A stretch of DNA of 64,000 nucleotides from positions 7,186,561-7,250,560 of the forward strand of contig AP018180.1 of assembly GCA_002368155.1 (NCBI GenBank), in the 5' to 3' direction. Position 1 is the stretch's first letter, and every line of letters begins with the position of its first letter. The notes under the pieces were generated by a model. The model was not told the origin of the DNA and ran no database searches. It saw nothing but the letters and a program-made list of their open reading frames with translations. Of the stretch, positions 36,780-46,264 are shown piece after piece. The DNA comes from Nostoc carneum NIES-2107. Lineage in GTDB: Bacteria > Cyanobacteriota > Cyanobacteriia > Cyanobacteriales > Nostocaceae. Made by a program: the position numbers and the translations under genes.

Positions 36780-38126
36780 ATGAAAATTGATGACATCTCG
36801 GCTTTAGAAAGCAGCTTTAATCAACTAATCGAAACATTAATTATCAAGAAAAATTCTACTGAAGAATTCACTGTCAAACTTAGCAGTGAAAGAAGCCAAT
36901 TTACCCGATTTAATCATGCCAAGGTGCGGCAAACTGGTCATGTTGCTGATGGTTGGATTGAATTAACATTGATGGAGAATCAACGCAGCAGTTTTCGGCA
37001 ATTTCCATTTACAGGAAATTGGGAAATTGATTGGCAAACAGCATATCAATATTTACAAGAATTGCGTGAAGAAATCGGCTTATTACCTGTCGATCCATAT
37101 TTAGTTTTACCAACAGGAAACAACACCAGCCGTGAAGTACATTCTGGAAAATTATTACCCATTGATGAGGTAGTACCCGCAATTGTCCAAGTAGTTACAG
37201 AATTAGATTTTACTGGTATCTACGCTGGCGGAGTTGTCATTAAAGGCTACGGCGATTCCCAAGGGCAAAAACATTGGTTCGCTACAGATACTTTCACCTT
37301 AGATTACTCTTTATTTACTCCCTCTGGACAAGCAGTTAAAGGTACTTTTGCAGGTAGTAATTGGGATGAATCTGCTTATATTCAAAAAATTAGCCAAGAT
37401 AAAAAACAATTAGAATTACTTGCTTTTTCTCCTAAAGAATTACCGCGAGGACAATATAAAACTTACTTCGCACCTGCAGCAGTTGCTGATTTATCAATGA
37501 TGCTTTCTTGGGGTGCTGTGAGTGAAGCAGATTTACAGCAAGGTAACAGTGCATTAGCTATTCTGTCTCGCAAAGATAAAGTACTGTCGCCAAAATTTAA
37601 TCTAAAAGAAAACTTTAAACTTGGGTTAGTCCCGCGCTTTAACGCTTGGGGAGAAATGGCAGATCCAGAGTTACCCATTATTGAAAAAGGAGTTTTAGTT
37701 AATACTCTAATTAACTCGCGAACTGCTAAAGAATATCAAAAAACTGCTAATGGTGCTAATAGTTCAGAAACCTTACGCGCACCAGAAATAACACCAGGAA
37801 ATTTAGAATTTGCAGAGATTTTACCACAATTAGATACAGGCTTATATGTATCTAACTTGCATTACTTAAACTGGAGCGATCGCCCCAATGGTAGAATCAC
37901 CGGTATGACTCGTTATGCCTGTTTTTGGGTAGAAAATGGAGAAATTATCGCCCCCATAGAAAATCTACGTTTTGATGAAAGTTTATATCGATTTTGGGGA
38001 GATAACTTAGTTGATTTTACCAATTTCCAAGAATTTATTCCCGAAGTCGGAACCTACGAGAGCCGCGAACTCGGAGGTGGTTTAGTTCCGGGAATGCTTG
38101 TAGAAGACTTTACCTATACCTTGTGA
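36780..38126 (+). CDS. pmbA: TldE/PmbA-family protein
   Basis: 448 residues, second subunit of the TldD/TldE protease. It shares the TldD fold (FTRFNHAKVRQTGHVADGWIELTL at the N-terminus, ELGGGLVPGMLVEDFTYTL at the end) but lacks the HExxxH zinc motif, as expected for the non-catalytic TldE/PmbA partner. Start ATG 36780 follows an AT-rich leader. Co-transcription with tldD is likely but a palindrome lies between them. Confidence 0.88.
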   Translation: MKIDDISALESSFNQLIETLIIKKNSTEEFTVKLSSERSQFTRFNHAKVRQTGHVADGWIELTLMENQRSSFRQFPFTGNWEIDWQTAYQYLQELREEIGLLPVDPYLVLPTGNNTSREVHSGKLLPIDEVVPAIVQVVTELDFTGIYAGGVVIKGYGDSQGQKHWFATDTFTLDYSLFTPSGQAVKGTFAGSNWDESAYIQKISQDKKQLELLAFSPKELPRGQYKTYFAPAAVADLSMMLSWGAVSEADLQQGNSALAILSRKDKVLSPKFNLKENFKLGLVPRFNAWGEMADPELPIIEKGVLVNTLINSRTAKEYQKTANGANSSETLRAPEITPGNLEFAEILPQLDTGLYVSNLHYLNWSDRPNGRITGMTRYACFWVENGEIIAPIENLRFDESLYRFWGDNLVDFTNFQEFIPEVGTYESRELGGGLVPGMLVEDFTYTL

Positions 38127-38275
38127 TTGATTTCAAAATTGCGTCAACCGATAGTTGTTAGCCAAGCCAAGTGCAAAATTTTGGCTGGATTTATTACTGT
38201 ATCAGTTGTTGAATATTAACACTCAAAAAATAGGTTGACGCATTTCTATTCCAGCATTTAAGATGCGAAATCAGA

Positions 38276-39421
38276 TTAGTTTTTTAAACCGAAATTTAAT
38301 TTTCCATCAACAACAATTGCAGAAGTTTTTAATGCTCTAGCTAACTGTGAACCAAAAATTTCTAAATTGTACTTTTGTTCAGCTAATATCCGCCCACGGT
38401 TACCCATTTCTTGAGCTTCTTCAGGATGTTCTAACAAGTAATTAACTGCTTGTTGCCAACCTTTCACATCATCTGGTTCTACCCATAAACCTATTTTTTC
38501 TTTCTCCACATCAATATTAGCTTGTCGATGTTTTGTCATAATTACAGGTTTTCCCATAGCCATTGCATCTAAAAGGCTGGTTACCCCATACAGAGGTGTT
38601 GTATCGATTCTGTGGGGAGGAATATACAAGGGAATAGTAATTGCATAGGCTTTAGCATATTCTGACAGCAAATCTTGCCAAGAAATAGCTTTCCAAGCTA
38701 GAGCTAAAGTTTCTCGTTGACCATATTGAATTGTGATATTGGAAGGCAAAGGATTTATAGTAGGAGCCGACTTTCTAGAACAATATATTTTCAGGGGTAT
38801 ATCTATTTCACTAAACGCCTGGGCAAGAGTATTATAATCTCGGCTTTCATTTCCTGCACTAACAAATACTTTTTCGGCACTCATATCATAATCAGGAAAT
38901 TTATAATCATCATAAGATGGTAAATCTGCTCCCCAATCTAATAAAGCAAGCTTATCTTGATCAACTCCAAAATCATTTATTAATCGATTTACTGTTTGGC
39001 TACTCAAACAAAGAATTTTATCGTGTGCTTGAGTAAAAAGCTTAACTAATATTTGATTTAATTGATTCTTTTTAAATGGACGTTCTAGCTTGACAACAAG
39101 TGGCGTTCTAAAAATTCCCACAATGCGTAATAGTCCTAGCAGCAATGTACTAGTCTGGCAAGTAGAATAGATTAAATCGTAATTGTGGGCAAGAAAAATT
39201 ACTCTTAACTGTTGATCCAAATCTCCAATTTTCAGTTTTTCCCCTATTTTCTTAATGAGTCGGAATTTTTCATAAGGTAGAACATTGACATCAATACCAT
39301 ACTGATGAAGATGAGTAATCCCCCAAAGATGATGTTCAGGACTCTCTCTTTCTTCTTGATTTTGCCAGCGTTCCCAACTCCGATCTGCGGAAGCATAATC
39401 AAAAAGACATAATATCTTCAT
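38276..39421 (-). CDS. Glycosyltransferase (GT-B fold, GT4-like)
   Basis: About 381 residues from MKILCLFDYASADRSWERW; the longer frame adds 12 residues. The C-terminal Rossmann half shows the GT4-type pattern with PLYGVTSLLDAMAMGKPVIMTKH (nucleotide-sugar E-x7-E-like region) and GLWVEPDDVKGWQQAVNYLLEHPEEAQEMGNRGR. Probably transfers a sugar in polysaccharide or glycolipid synthesis; donor and acceptor unknown. Isolated between tldE and dapB, each on the opposite strand. Confidence 0.8.
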   Translation of the reverse strand: MKILCLFDYASADRSWERWQNQEERESPEHHLWGITHLHQYGIDVNVLPYEKFRLIKKIGEKLKIGDLDQQLRVIFLAHNYDLIYSTCQTSTLLLGLLRIVGIFRTPLVVKLERPFKKNQLNQILVKLFTQAHDKILCLSSQTVNRLINDFGVDQDKLALLDWGADLPSYDDYKFPDYDMSAEKVFVSAGNESRDYNTLAQAFSEIDIPLKIYCSRKSAPTINPLPSNITIQYGQRETLALAWKAISWQDLLSEYAKAYAITIPLYIPPHRIDTTPLYGVTSLLDAMAMGKPVIMTKHRQANIDVEKEKIGLWVEPDDVKGWQQAVNYLLEHPEEAQEMGNRGRILAEQKYNLEIFGSQLARALKTSAIVVDGKLNFGLKN

Positions 39422-39980
39422 AGGTTTGCTCCATAAATATTTGCGTACAATCATCAAAAGTACGAGTTATATGCTGACAGAAAACTCATTATATAAACTG
39501 TCTGGCAAGGGCGTACAATACGTATATTTTGATTCAGGTAATAAAAATAGAGTTTAATTGCCTACGATGATAATTTAAAAGTTCCGGAAGGTATAATATT
39601 GAAGTTTTTCATGAGGTAAAGTGTTATAAAAATTTACACTTTTGGTCGTTATTGCCTTAAATTAGGTAAGTAATTAACTTGATAAATGCTGTATAAGAGC
39701 AACCTGATTTATATGTGAGATAATTTATTTTTTGAGATTCTGTAATTATGCAAAGCCTAATAAATCTCTGTTTATATCAGGGCTTGCAAAAAAGAAATTA
39801 TTTAATTTAATGAGATAATATTTATTTTTCTGCCCTGTTCCCCTATCTCCACAGTGATCAGATATTTTGATTATTTTTTTATTTGGAAGTCACTGATCGA
39901 TTTCCCTAAAGCAGCACTAGCTACAAGATCACCAAAGTCTCTACAATTCCTTTGTTAGTTACAAAAATTTTGCTCAACTT
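39422..39980. other. AT-rich divergent intergenic region
   Basis: 560 bp between the divergent glycosyltransferase and dapB genes. No ORF, no strong hairpin and no recognised operator; presumably holds both promoters. Confidence 0.5.
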
Positions 39981-40817
39981 ATGACGAATCAAGCTCCTAT
40001 CCCAGTTATTGTCAACGGTGCTGCTGGCAAAATGGGACGCGAAGTGGTGAAAGCTGTGGCGCAAGCATCTGATTTAAATTTAGTCGGTGCAATAGACAGC
40101 AGTCCCGAACATCAGGGTAAAGACGCTGGAGAGTTGGCGGGTTTAGGTGAAGCTCTAGAAGTGCCAATTACCAATCAATTAGAACCAATGCTGGGGTATG
40201 TGGCTGGCGAAAGACAAGGGCCGCCTGGAGTTATAGTAGACTTTACCCATCCCGATTCAGTTTATGACAACATTCGGAGTGCGATCGCCTATGGTATTCG
40301 TCCAGTTGTGGGTACTACTGGTTTAAGTGCAGCACAAATTGAAGAATTAGCTGACTTTGCTGAAAAAGCTAGCACTGGTTGTTTGATTATTCCTAACTTT
40401 TCCATAGGTATGGTACTGCTACAACAAGCAGCGATCGCCGCCTCGCAATATTTCGATCATGTAGAAATTATCGAACTACATCATAATCAAAAAGCCGATG
40501 CGCCCAGCGGAACAGCAATCAAAACCGCACAATTGCTAGGAGAACTAGGTAAAACTTTTAACCCAGCCGTTGTGGAAGAAACGGAAAAATTAGCAGGAGC
40601 CAGAGGTAGTTTAGCAGAAGAAGGCATTCGCATTCATAGCGTGCGCTTGCCGGGACTGATAGCCCACCAGGAAGTTATTTTTGGCGCACCAGGGCAAATT
40701 TATACCTTACGACATGATACAAGCGATCGCGCTTGTTATATGCCAGGAGTATTACTAGCAATTCGCAAAGTCTTACAGCTAAAGTCGTTAGTATATGGAT
40801 TAGAAAAGATAATATAA
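39981..40817 (+). CDS. dapB: 4-hydroxy-tetrahydrodipicolinate reductase
   Basis: NAD(P)H-dependent reductase of the lysine/diaminopimelate pathway, feeding peptidoglycan and lysine. 278 residues. The N-terminal nucleotide motif [19 protein letters not shown], the substrate loop [13 protein letters not shown] and the catalytic-His segment ELHHNQK are all visible. Full length. Followed by a heptamer array before the next gene. Confidence 0.97.
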   Translation: MTNQAPIPVIVNGAAGKMGREVVKAVAQASDLNLVGAIDSSPEHQGKDAGELAGLGEALEVPITNQLEPMLGYVAGERQGPPGVIVDFTHPDSVYDNIRSAIAYGIRPVVGTTGLSAAQIEELADFAEKASTGCLIIPNFSIGMVLLQQAAIAASQYFDHVEIIELHHNQKADAPSGTAIKTAQLLGELGKTFNPAVVEETEKLAGARGSLAEEGIRIHSVRLPGLIAHQEVIFGAPGQIYTLRHDTSDRACYMPGVLLAIRKVLQLKSLVYGLEKII

Positions 40818-40837
40818 ACTTCAACATTATGGGGCAC

Positions 40838-40985
40838 TAGGCATTGGTAATGGGTAATTGGTAATGGGTAATTGGTGTTTGGTGTTTGTCATTAATTATT
40901 TCTCCCCCTGCTCCCTGCTCCCTGCCCCGTTGCTTTTCCTAGTCCCCAGTCCCCAGTCCCCAATCCCCAATCCCCAGTCCCCCAA
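40838..40985. repeat. Heptamer arrays after dapB
   Basis: GGTAATG/GGTAATT units, then CTCCCTG, then CCCCAGT/CCCCAAT units reaching to within 14 bp of the next start codon. Confidence 0.85.
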
Positions 40986-40994
40986 AAATCACTC

Positions 40995-41705
40995 ATGTTA
41001 GTTCCACTGACTCGACAGAAATTTGAACAAATAATTCCCTTAATTGCCAGTGGGCCGCAATACAAGTACTACTGGGGAAAGTTTTCTAACTTCATACAGC
41101 GGCTATTAATTTCTGTAGTTGCTGTAGTTGGAATTTTGCTGGTTAAAGTCTTTTTTAGGATTGAATTAGATTTAGTCGTATTTCTCTTAGGGATAATTGG
41201 CGCATTTTTTTGGCTGTGGTATCCCGTATTTCAAGCAAGTGTGCGGAATGTACAATGTCGCCGTTACAAATACAGTGGCTTTTTCCGGGGTCGCATACTG
41301 GATTGGTGGATTACAGACCAGTTAATCGGTAAGCAGGAAACTGTTAATAGTAAAGGGGAATTAGTAATTGTAGAAAACCGAGAAAAGCGGATTAACTTAG
41401 AAGTCGGAGATGACACAGGATTTAGCATTGAATTTAATGCACCACTCAAACCTGCTTACAAAGTGATTACACGTGGTCTAATTGCCGAAATGATAGTCAT
41501 GTCCAATCGCCGAGATTTAGGCAGAATTGAAGAGTTCAGCGATATTTACATTCCCAGCCGTGACTTGTGGGTAAGTGATTATCCCGTGGTACGACAAGAT
41601 TTCTTTAGCGAAACCAGTCGCCGCTTGCGTGAAGACCCAAATGACAGACCTCGTCGCCGTCGCCGTCAAGAAGAAGAGAGATACGACGACGATTACGATT
41701 ATTAA
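40995..41705 (+). CDS. Conserved cyanobacterial membrane protein
   Basis: 236 residues. Two adjacent membrane helices (LLISVVAVVGILLVKVFF and LDLVVFLLGIIGAFFWLWYPVF, about 36-80), then a cytosolic domain (LDWWITDQLIGKQETVNSKGELVIVENREKRINLEVGD..) and a strongly charged tail (RPRRRRRQEEERYDDDYDY). Homologues in Nostoc are sometimes labelled phosphate ABC transporter permease, but the two-helix topology does not fit a permease. Function unknown. Confidence 0.8.
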   Translation: MLVPLTRQKFEQIIPLIASGPQYKYYWGKFSNFIQRLLISVVAVVGILLVKVFFRIELDLVVFLLGIIGAFFWLWYPVFQASVRNVQCRRYKYSGFFRGRILDWWITDQLIGKQETVNSKGELVIVENREKRINLEVGDDTGFSIEFNAPLKPAYKVITRGLIAEMIVMSNRRDLGRIEEFSDIYIPSRDLWVSDYPVVRQDFFSETSRRLREDPNDRPRRRRRQEEERYDDDYDY

Positions 41706-41791
41706 GTGCTGAGTGCTGAGTTCTTAGTATTTCAGTTATTTTTTATTATTATCAATTACCAATTACCAATTACCAATTACCCATTCCCCAT

Positions 41792-42427
41792 TCACCTTCC
41801 CCTATTCCCATCTTGCCCATAAGCTTGCCAAGCCAAGTCTACCAATCCATCAACGATCGCAGCTGCTACCACTGCATTACCTTTGCGCCCTTCGATTGTA
41901 ATGTGGGGAACTAAAGCCTCTTGTAAGCTTTGTTTAGCCGCATCTACATTCAAAAACCTCACTGGTGTCGCAATTACCAAAGCAGGGCGAATTTCCTCTG
42001 CTTCAATTAAATCCATCAGTGCTGTTAGTGCTGTTTGCGATTGACCAACTATAAAAATACCTTCTGGATAGCGCCTTGCTAGGGTTTCTATTCCCCAAGC
42101 TACCCGAGTCTTTTCGGTTTGCGGGCGTGTGGCTGTTTCAAAACTACAATATACCGGATTAGCAAAGGTATTTTGAATATCGTAGCTAATACCTACTTGT
42201 ACCAAGGGTACATCTACCACAATCGTGGTACGTGCTGCTAAAGCTGCTGCGCCAGATTGCAAAGCATGTTCAGAAAACCAAATTAAAGACTTATACTCAA
42301 AGTCGGCTGTCGCGTAAATAACTCGCCGAATAATCTCATATTCCGCTGGTGAAAAGACATGATCGCCAATTTCACTATCAATTATTGCCAAACTTTGAGC
42401 ATCAGTTACGTGCCATTCCATTTCCAT
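41792..42427 (-). CDS. cobH: Precorrin-8X methylmutase
   Basis: Moves a methyl group from C-11 to C-12 to turn precorrin-8X into hydrogenobyrinate (or the cobalt version, CbiC). 211 residues: SEIGDHVFSPAEYEIIRRVIYATADFEYK, ALAARTTIVVDVPLVQVGI and PEGIFIVGQSQTAL..LVIATPVRFLNVDAAKQ are family blocks. Relevant because nrdJ in this window needs adenosylcobalamin (cyanobacteria make pseudocobalamin). A start two codons later (MEWHVTD) is equally possible. Confidence 0.93.
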   Translation of the reverse strand: MEMEWHVTDAQSLAIIDSEIGDHVFSPAEYEIIRRVIYATADFEYKSLIWFSEHALQSGAAALAARTTIVVDVPLVQVGISYDIQNTFANPVYCSFETATRPQTEKTRVAWGIETLARRYPEGIFIVGQSQTALTALMDLIEAEEIRPALVIATPVRFLNVDAAKQSLQEALVPHITIEGRKGNAVVAAAIVDGLVDLAWQAYGQDGNRGR

Positions 42428-42660
42428 ATAGCTCTGAGATCTCAGCTTTCAGCTTATCAGCTTCAGAGCTTTCCGAGTACTGAGTCATCTAACACCGCTA
42501 ATTCATCACTACCCAATATTTAGTAGCGTGCGTTGTGGCGGAAGCGATCGCGCACCGCCAAAAAATCAAGATAGTGCTTGACGATGAACGCTTTGATGTT
42601 AACGCACCCTACCTAAGAAATATTGGATACTTTTAGTTTTTGGATTTTTTCTGACTCTCC

Positions 42661-43470
42661 TTAGGATTCAGCATTAGAAGAAGAACGATTGAAAATTGGA
42701 GATAGATAGGCAACTAACGCGCCAATCAGAAATCCAGCGATATTACGAAATAGCGGTAACCAGTCGCTAGTACGTGTCACTACAGGCCCAATCCCGAAGG
42801 CAATAAACAAAATTCCCCACAAAGGCGAGAAAATTAAAGCCCATTGCCAAGAGAAAATTTGTCCCTCACGCTGGGGTTGAGCAGCAAATCCACAAACCAC
42901 TCCACCGATAACTGAGGTAATCAAAGTGAGAATCCACTGTTCCCTGGGTAATCCGGGAACAACTTTGCAACCACCTTGAAGTAAACAACTTTTAACGGAA
43001 TTTAAAGCTTGCAGAATCGCTTGGTCTTCACCTTGTTCTCGCACAAAGTACAAATTGCCAAAGCGTGTTTGTAGTTCTATCCAGAAAGTTCGGGGTAAAA
43101 GCTCATAAACTGCATCGCCAACGCTAAAGCTGAGGATATTACCACCCCTAGCATCGGCAACTAGCAGAATGCTTTTATCATCCAAACCCCAAAAATTGAT
43201 TACTGCTCGACCTGGTGTACGGTCATATTGAGTTAAGACTCGCAGTTTCCAACCAGTATCAGCTTCAAACTGCTCTAAATCTTGAACCAGGTTTTCTTCT
43301 TGGACATCTGTAAGAGATTTGGCTAAGTCTACAACTGGAGTGGTTTCCTTAGGAAGCAACTCCGGATTGTCATAAGCCAGCGCTGGGGGAGAATGCATTA
43401 CCCAAATTGACCCAGCCAAGAAAAATGCAGCAATGGATAATAGAAATCTTCGCCAAAAACAAGACTGCAT
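42661..43470 (-). CDS. TPM-domain protein, Psb32-like
   Basis: About 269 residues from MQSCFWRRFL, with an Ala-rich signal peptide (FLLSIAAFFLAGS..PPALA-YD) that directs export to the lumen/periplasm. The TPM domain (about 35-190) has VVDLAKSLTDVQEENLVQDLEQFEADTGWKLRVLT and SILLVADARGGNILSFSVGD. The C-terminus has two to three membrane helices. TPM proteins include Psb32, which protects or helps repair photosystem II. Whether this is the true Psb32 orthologue cannot be decided here. Confidence 0.82.
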   Translation of the reverse strand: MQSCFWRRFLLSIAAFFLAGSIWVMHSPPALAYDNPELLPKETTPVVDLAKSLTDVQEENLVQDLEQFEADTGWKLRVLTQYDRTPGRAVINFWGLDDKSILLVADARGGNILSFSVGDAVYELLPRTFWIELQTRFGNLYFVREQGEDQAILQALNSVKSCLLQGGCKVVPGLPREQWILTLITSVIGGVVCGFAAQPQREGQIFSWQWALIFSPLWGILFIAFGIGPVVTRTSDWLPLFRNIAGFLIGALVAYLSPIFNRSSSNAES

Positions 43471-43611
43471 GGACGTTTTTATACAAATATGAAAGGTAGA
43501 AGTGAACAAGTTGTTTTAAAAGGTACGGGAAAAGTGATACTTCTTTACACTTGTTTACTTTACTCTAATCTTAGGGATCAAAGCTATAACGATCGCAGCA
43601 AAAAATGACGG

Positions 43612-43684
43612 AGGGCATTGGGCATTGGGCATTGGGCATTGGGCATTGGGCATTGGGCATTGGGCATTGGGCATTGGTAATTGG
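43612..43684. repeat. GGGCATT heptamer array
   Basis: Nine near-perfect tandem GGGCATT units then GGTAATT/GGTGTTT. Confidence 0.92.
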
Positions 43685-43734
43685 TGTTTGTTATTTCCCC
43701 CCTGCTCCCTGCCCCCTGCTTTTTCCCAGTCCCC

Positions 43735-43886
43735 AGGGTGGTTTCATACGAAAAAAGAAAAATACATAAGTCTTGATTTCTCGTTTTGTAGCATGGCTTT
43801 TTCCCTCTCTCCAAACCTCTCTCCCCGTGGGAGAGAGGCTTTGAAACCCAGTTTTAGTTTTTTCTCTGCTTGTATGAAACCACCCT
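43735..43886. mobile_element. 152-bp MITE-like element inside an STRR
   Basis: Perfect 15-bp terminal inverted repeats (AGGGTGGTTTCATAC at 43735-43749 and its complement at 43872-43886) enclose a non-coding core with an internal CCTCTCTCCCC/GGGAGAGAGG hairpin. The element is flanked on both sides by CCCTGCTTTTTCCCAGTCCC (43714 and 43888), so it split a repeat array. No ORF, hence mobilised in trans if at all. Confidence 0.78.
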
Positions 43887-43899
43887 ACCCTGCTTTTTC

Positions 43900-43948
43900 C
43901 CAGTCCCCAGTCCCCAGTCCCCAGCCCCCAGTCCCCAATCCCCAATCC
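43900..43948. repeat. CCCCAGT/CCCCAAT heptamer array
   Basis: About six units that abut the end of the DUF948 gene. Confidence 0.85.
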
Positions 43949-43951
43949 CAA

Positions 43952-44491
43952 CTATTCCTCATCATCAAAACTAGCTTCCCAGCCAGGAGCTTCGCTGTAA
44001 CCGTCATTACTGCGGTAAACTTCTGATTTGGCGCGGCGATTTTCTGGTCTGAGTGCTTCTCTTTCTCGTGATGGGAGGGATGTTTTATCAGGACTTGGCA
44101 GACGATCAAGCGATCGCTTTGGAGGTTTTTGGCGTGTGAAGGTTTTCCAGGCGGTTTTTACACCCACAACAAGACTGCGTGTGCCTACTTGAATGTTTTG
44201 AGCCTGCTTTCTAGCTGTTTCTAAGCTTTGATCTACTTGTTTAACCACTTGACCCGCGCTTTTCACGCCTTCGCTGACATCATCGGTTAAATCAGTAATT
44301 TCTAAGCCTGTGGCCCGAATCGCATTCAGAGTAGGTGGTAACTCTCGCGAAAGAGTATCAAATAGCTTTTCTGCACTGCGTGCCGCACGTGCTAATTCCT
44401 GCAAAGCCGGTATAGCCGCCACTAAAACAGCAGTCAGACTAGCGGCGACTAAGAGTATGGACAGTCCCAGCCAAAACAGGGGATCGATCAC
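43952..44491 (-). CDS. DUF948-family membrane-anchored protein
   Basis: 179 residues from a GTG start. One N-terminal membrane helix ([23 protein letters not shown]), then a long helical, heptad-like region ([71 protein letters not shown]) characteristic of DUF948, and a disordered charged tail. Such proteins are general-stress-type envelope proteins of unknown action. Lies 11 bp downstream of the YtxH gene, forming an operon. Confidence 0.85.
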   Translation of the reverse strand: MIDPLFWLGLSILLVAASLTAVLVAAIPALQELARAARSAEKLFDTLSRELPPTLNAIRATGLEITDLTDDVSEGVKSAGQVVKQVDQSLETARKQAQNIQVGTRSLVVGVKTAWKTFTRQKPPKRSLDRLPSPDKTSLPSREREALRPENRRAKSEVYRSNDGYSEAPGWEASFDDEE

Positions 44492-44502
44492 GGTTATTCT
44501 AT

Positions 44503-44883
44503 CTATGAACGTTCTAGTTGCTGGGCAAGAGAATCTGAGTCTTCCTCTGGTTCAGAATCAGCCCTGCGGTTTTCGACGGCGTTTTGCCGCTTTAAGAGTT
44601 GACTTTCTCTATTACTAGCATCAAGACCTGCAGCGATCGCTTCCCGTAGTCGGTCTAAAGTTTCATCCCAATTGCGTAGTGCATTGGCAGAGAGACGATC
44701 TGCTTGGATCTGCACACTGGTTGATAAATCTTCTGCCAATTCTGGTAAAGCATCGGCAGATTTTTTTAATAGTTTACGCGTTTCGCGCCCTGTGCGTGGA
44801 GCGACGAGCAAACCTGTCAAGGCCCCGATAGTTGCCCCTAGCATCAAACCGCCAAAAAATACTCCAGAACGCTTGTTAGACAT
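44503..44883 (-). CDS. YtxH-domain protein
   Basis: 126 residues. GVFFGGLMLGATIGALTGLLVAPRTGRETRKLLKKSADAL is the classic YtxH glycine-zipper membrane segment; the remainder is helical and acidic. YtxH proteins are stress-induced in Bacillus, function unknown. Together with the DUF948 gene it makes a two-gene unit seen in many cyanobacteria. Confidence 0.88.
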   Translation of the reverse strand: MSNKRSGVFFGGLMLGATIGALTGLLVAPRTGRETRKLLKKSADALPELAEDLSTSVQIQADRLSANALRNWDETLDRLREAIAAGLDASNRESQLLKRQNAVENRRADSEPEEDSDSLAQQLERS

Positions 44884-45039
44884 TGTGATATTGTTTCTCT
44901 CCCTACACCCATTTTAGGTGGGTTTTCTCCTGTTGCAAGACTCAAGCAATTTTTATTATTTAAACTTGCAGTGACTATATGTGCCGCAGAAATGTTGCTT
45001 TACCTTTAAATGGGGCTAAAGAAGAGAGTTGGTCTGGCT

Positions 45040-45381
45040 CTACCTTAATTTTGTGACTGTCTTCTTACCATTTGTAGACCCTAGCCTGGGAAAAGAGCGC
45101 CGCCAAACTTGTCTTCCGAGAAACAAGAGACTGACAATTTGCCGCACTTGCTGGATTTGCTCTTCTAGCCTTTGATTTCCCTGTCGCAAGTGATAAATAT
45201 TTTGCTGGGCAGCAGAGATTTTTTCTGGCGCTGTATAAAGTACAGCATGGCTACAGCGTTCATAATGGGTAAATCTATCTGCTATCATGCCAATCTCTTG
45301 TTTTAGCTGCCACACACGCCACGCTACACAGAGTAATATCAGTGATATTAAAGTATTAATTACGACAACTAATATTACCAT
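45040..45381 (-). CDS. Membrane-anchored coiled-coil protein
   Basis: 113 residues: an N-terminal membrane helix (MVILVVVINTLISLILLCVAWRVW), then a predicted coiled coil (LKQEIGMIADRFTHYERC..AAQQNIYHLRQGNQRLEEQIQQVRQI) and a basic tail (WRRSFPRLGSTNGKKTVTKLR). Conserved-looking but no family known to me. A stand-alone gene downstream of no obvious partner. Confidence 0.7.
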   Translation of the reverse strand: MVILVVVINTLISLILLCVAWRVWQLKQEIGMIADRFTHYERCSHAVLYTAPEKISAAQQNIYHLRQGNQRLEEQIQQVRQIVSLLFLGRQVWRRSFPRLGSTNGKKTVTKLR

Positions 45382-46264
45382 TGTTTCCCTTTAAAGAATT
45401 ATCACTACCAGCTACGGTAATTTTTTTAAGTTTTGTTATCAATTACGTTGAGATAACAACAGCACTAAGAATAAATCCTGATTTAATTAACACATTTAAG
45501 CTGAATCTTGTTTTTTGTTTCTATAATTTTCAGACTTCAAAGACAGCTAAATCAATCTCAGTTTTTACTTGTCATGTAACTTTATCAATTTTTTACCAAG
45601 GTTTCATCACCTTTTTGGTTGCTAGTAGTCTGCCAACCCAAAAATGTTAGGTGGAGCTTGGGGAAAGGTGCAAGGGAAAAGGGTAAGGGACAAAAACCTT
45701 TCACCTTTGCCCTTTACCCCGCCAAGTTGCCTTGCTATGCACAGGCTAGGAAAGATAGTTACCCCTGCTGCAATCTCTAGCAAAGCAGGCACATGAAAAG
45801 CCAGATTGACAGTATTTCCCGGTAGCATACTAGTTTTAACGTGCTATAAATTACAAAGCTAGGAAAAAATTGACGCATCTGCCAGGAAACCCATAGTTTT
45901 TTCAGAATCGGATTTAATAGCATTTTTCTCAATTCTGGGACAAAAGAGGCAGGGGAGCAGGGAGCAGGGAGCAAGGGGGAAAACTATTTCAGAGATGATT
46001 AACCATCAGCGACAACTCAAAGTTTTCACTCAAGACAATGGAGAAATTGAGTCTTAGCATCTGAATTATGGTTGAAAAACAATAAAGTTAGTCATATTTT
46101 GTGGCTAGTCTCTATCTTTGGGAAAGCTAAGCGAATATCTGTAAATTGCCCGAAAAAGTTGGGATTGTAGTTAATAACCTGGGCACAATTAAGTTCACAC
46201 TCACTCTTGGCTGAATGAGCGTTTGAGTCAATTTTGATGGGCAATTGAATTTGCATCAGTACAT
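45382..46264. other. Long gene-free interval upstream of the hybrid kinase
   Basis: About 880 bp with no convincing gene. Contains A/G-rich and C/T-rich simple repeats (about 45660-45720) and AGCAGGG heptamers (about 45951-45976). The few open frames of 65-89 codons have no family features. The last 200 bp should hold the kinase promoter. Confidence 0.6.

Noticed and set aside
40995-41705. Phosphate ABC transporter permease
   Set aside because: Only two membrane helices and no permease signature; kept as a membrane protein of unknown function.
43584-44026. Overlapping ORFs of LGIGHWA- and QCPMPNA-type repeats
   Set aside because: They are translations of heptamer arrays and the MITE, not genes.
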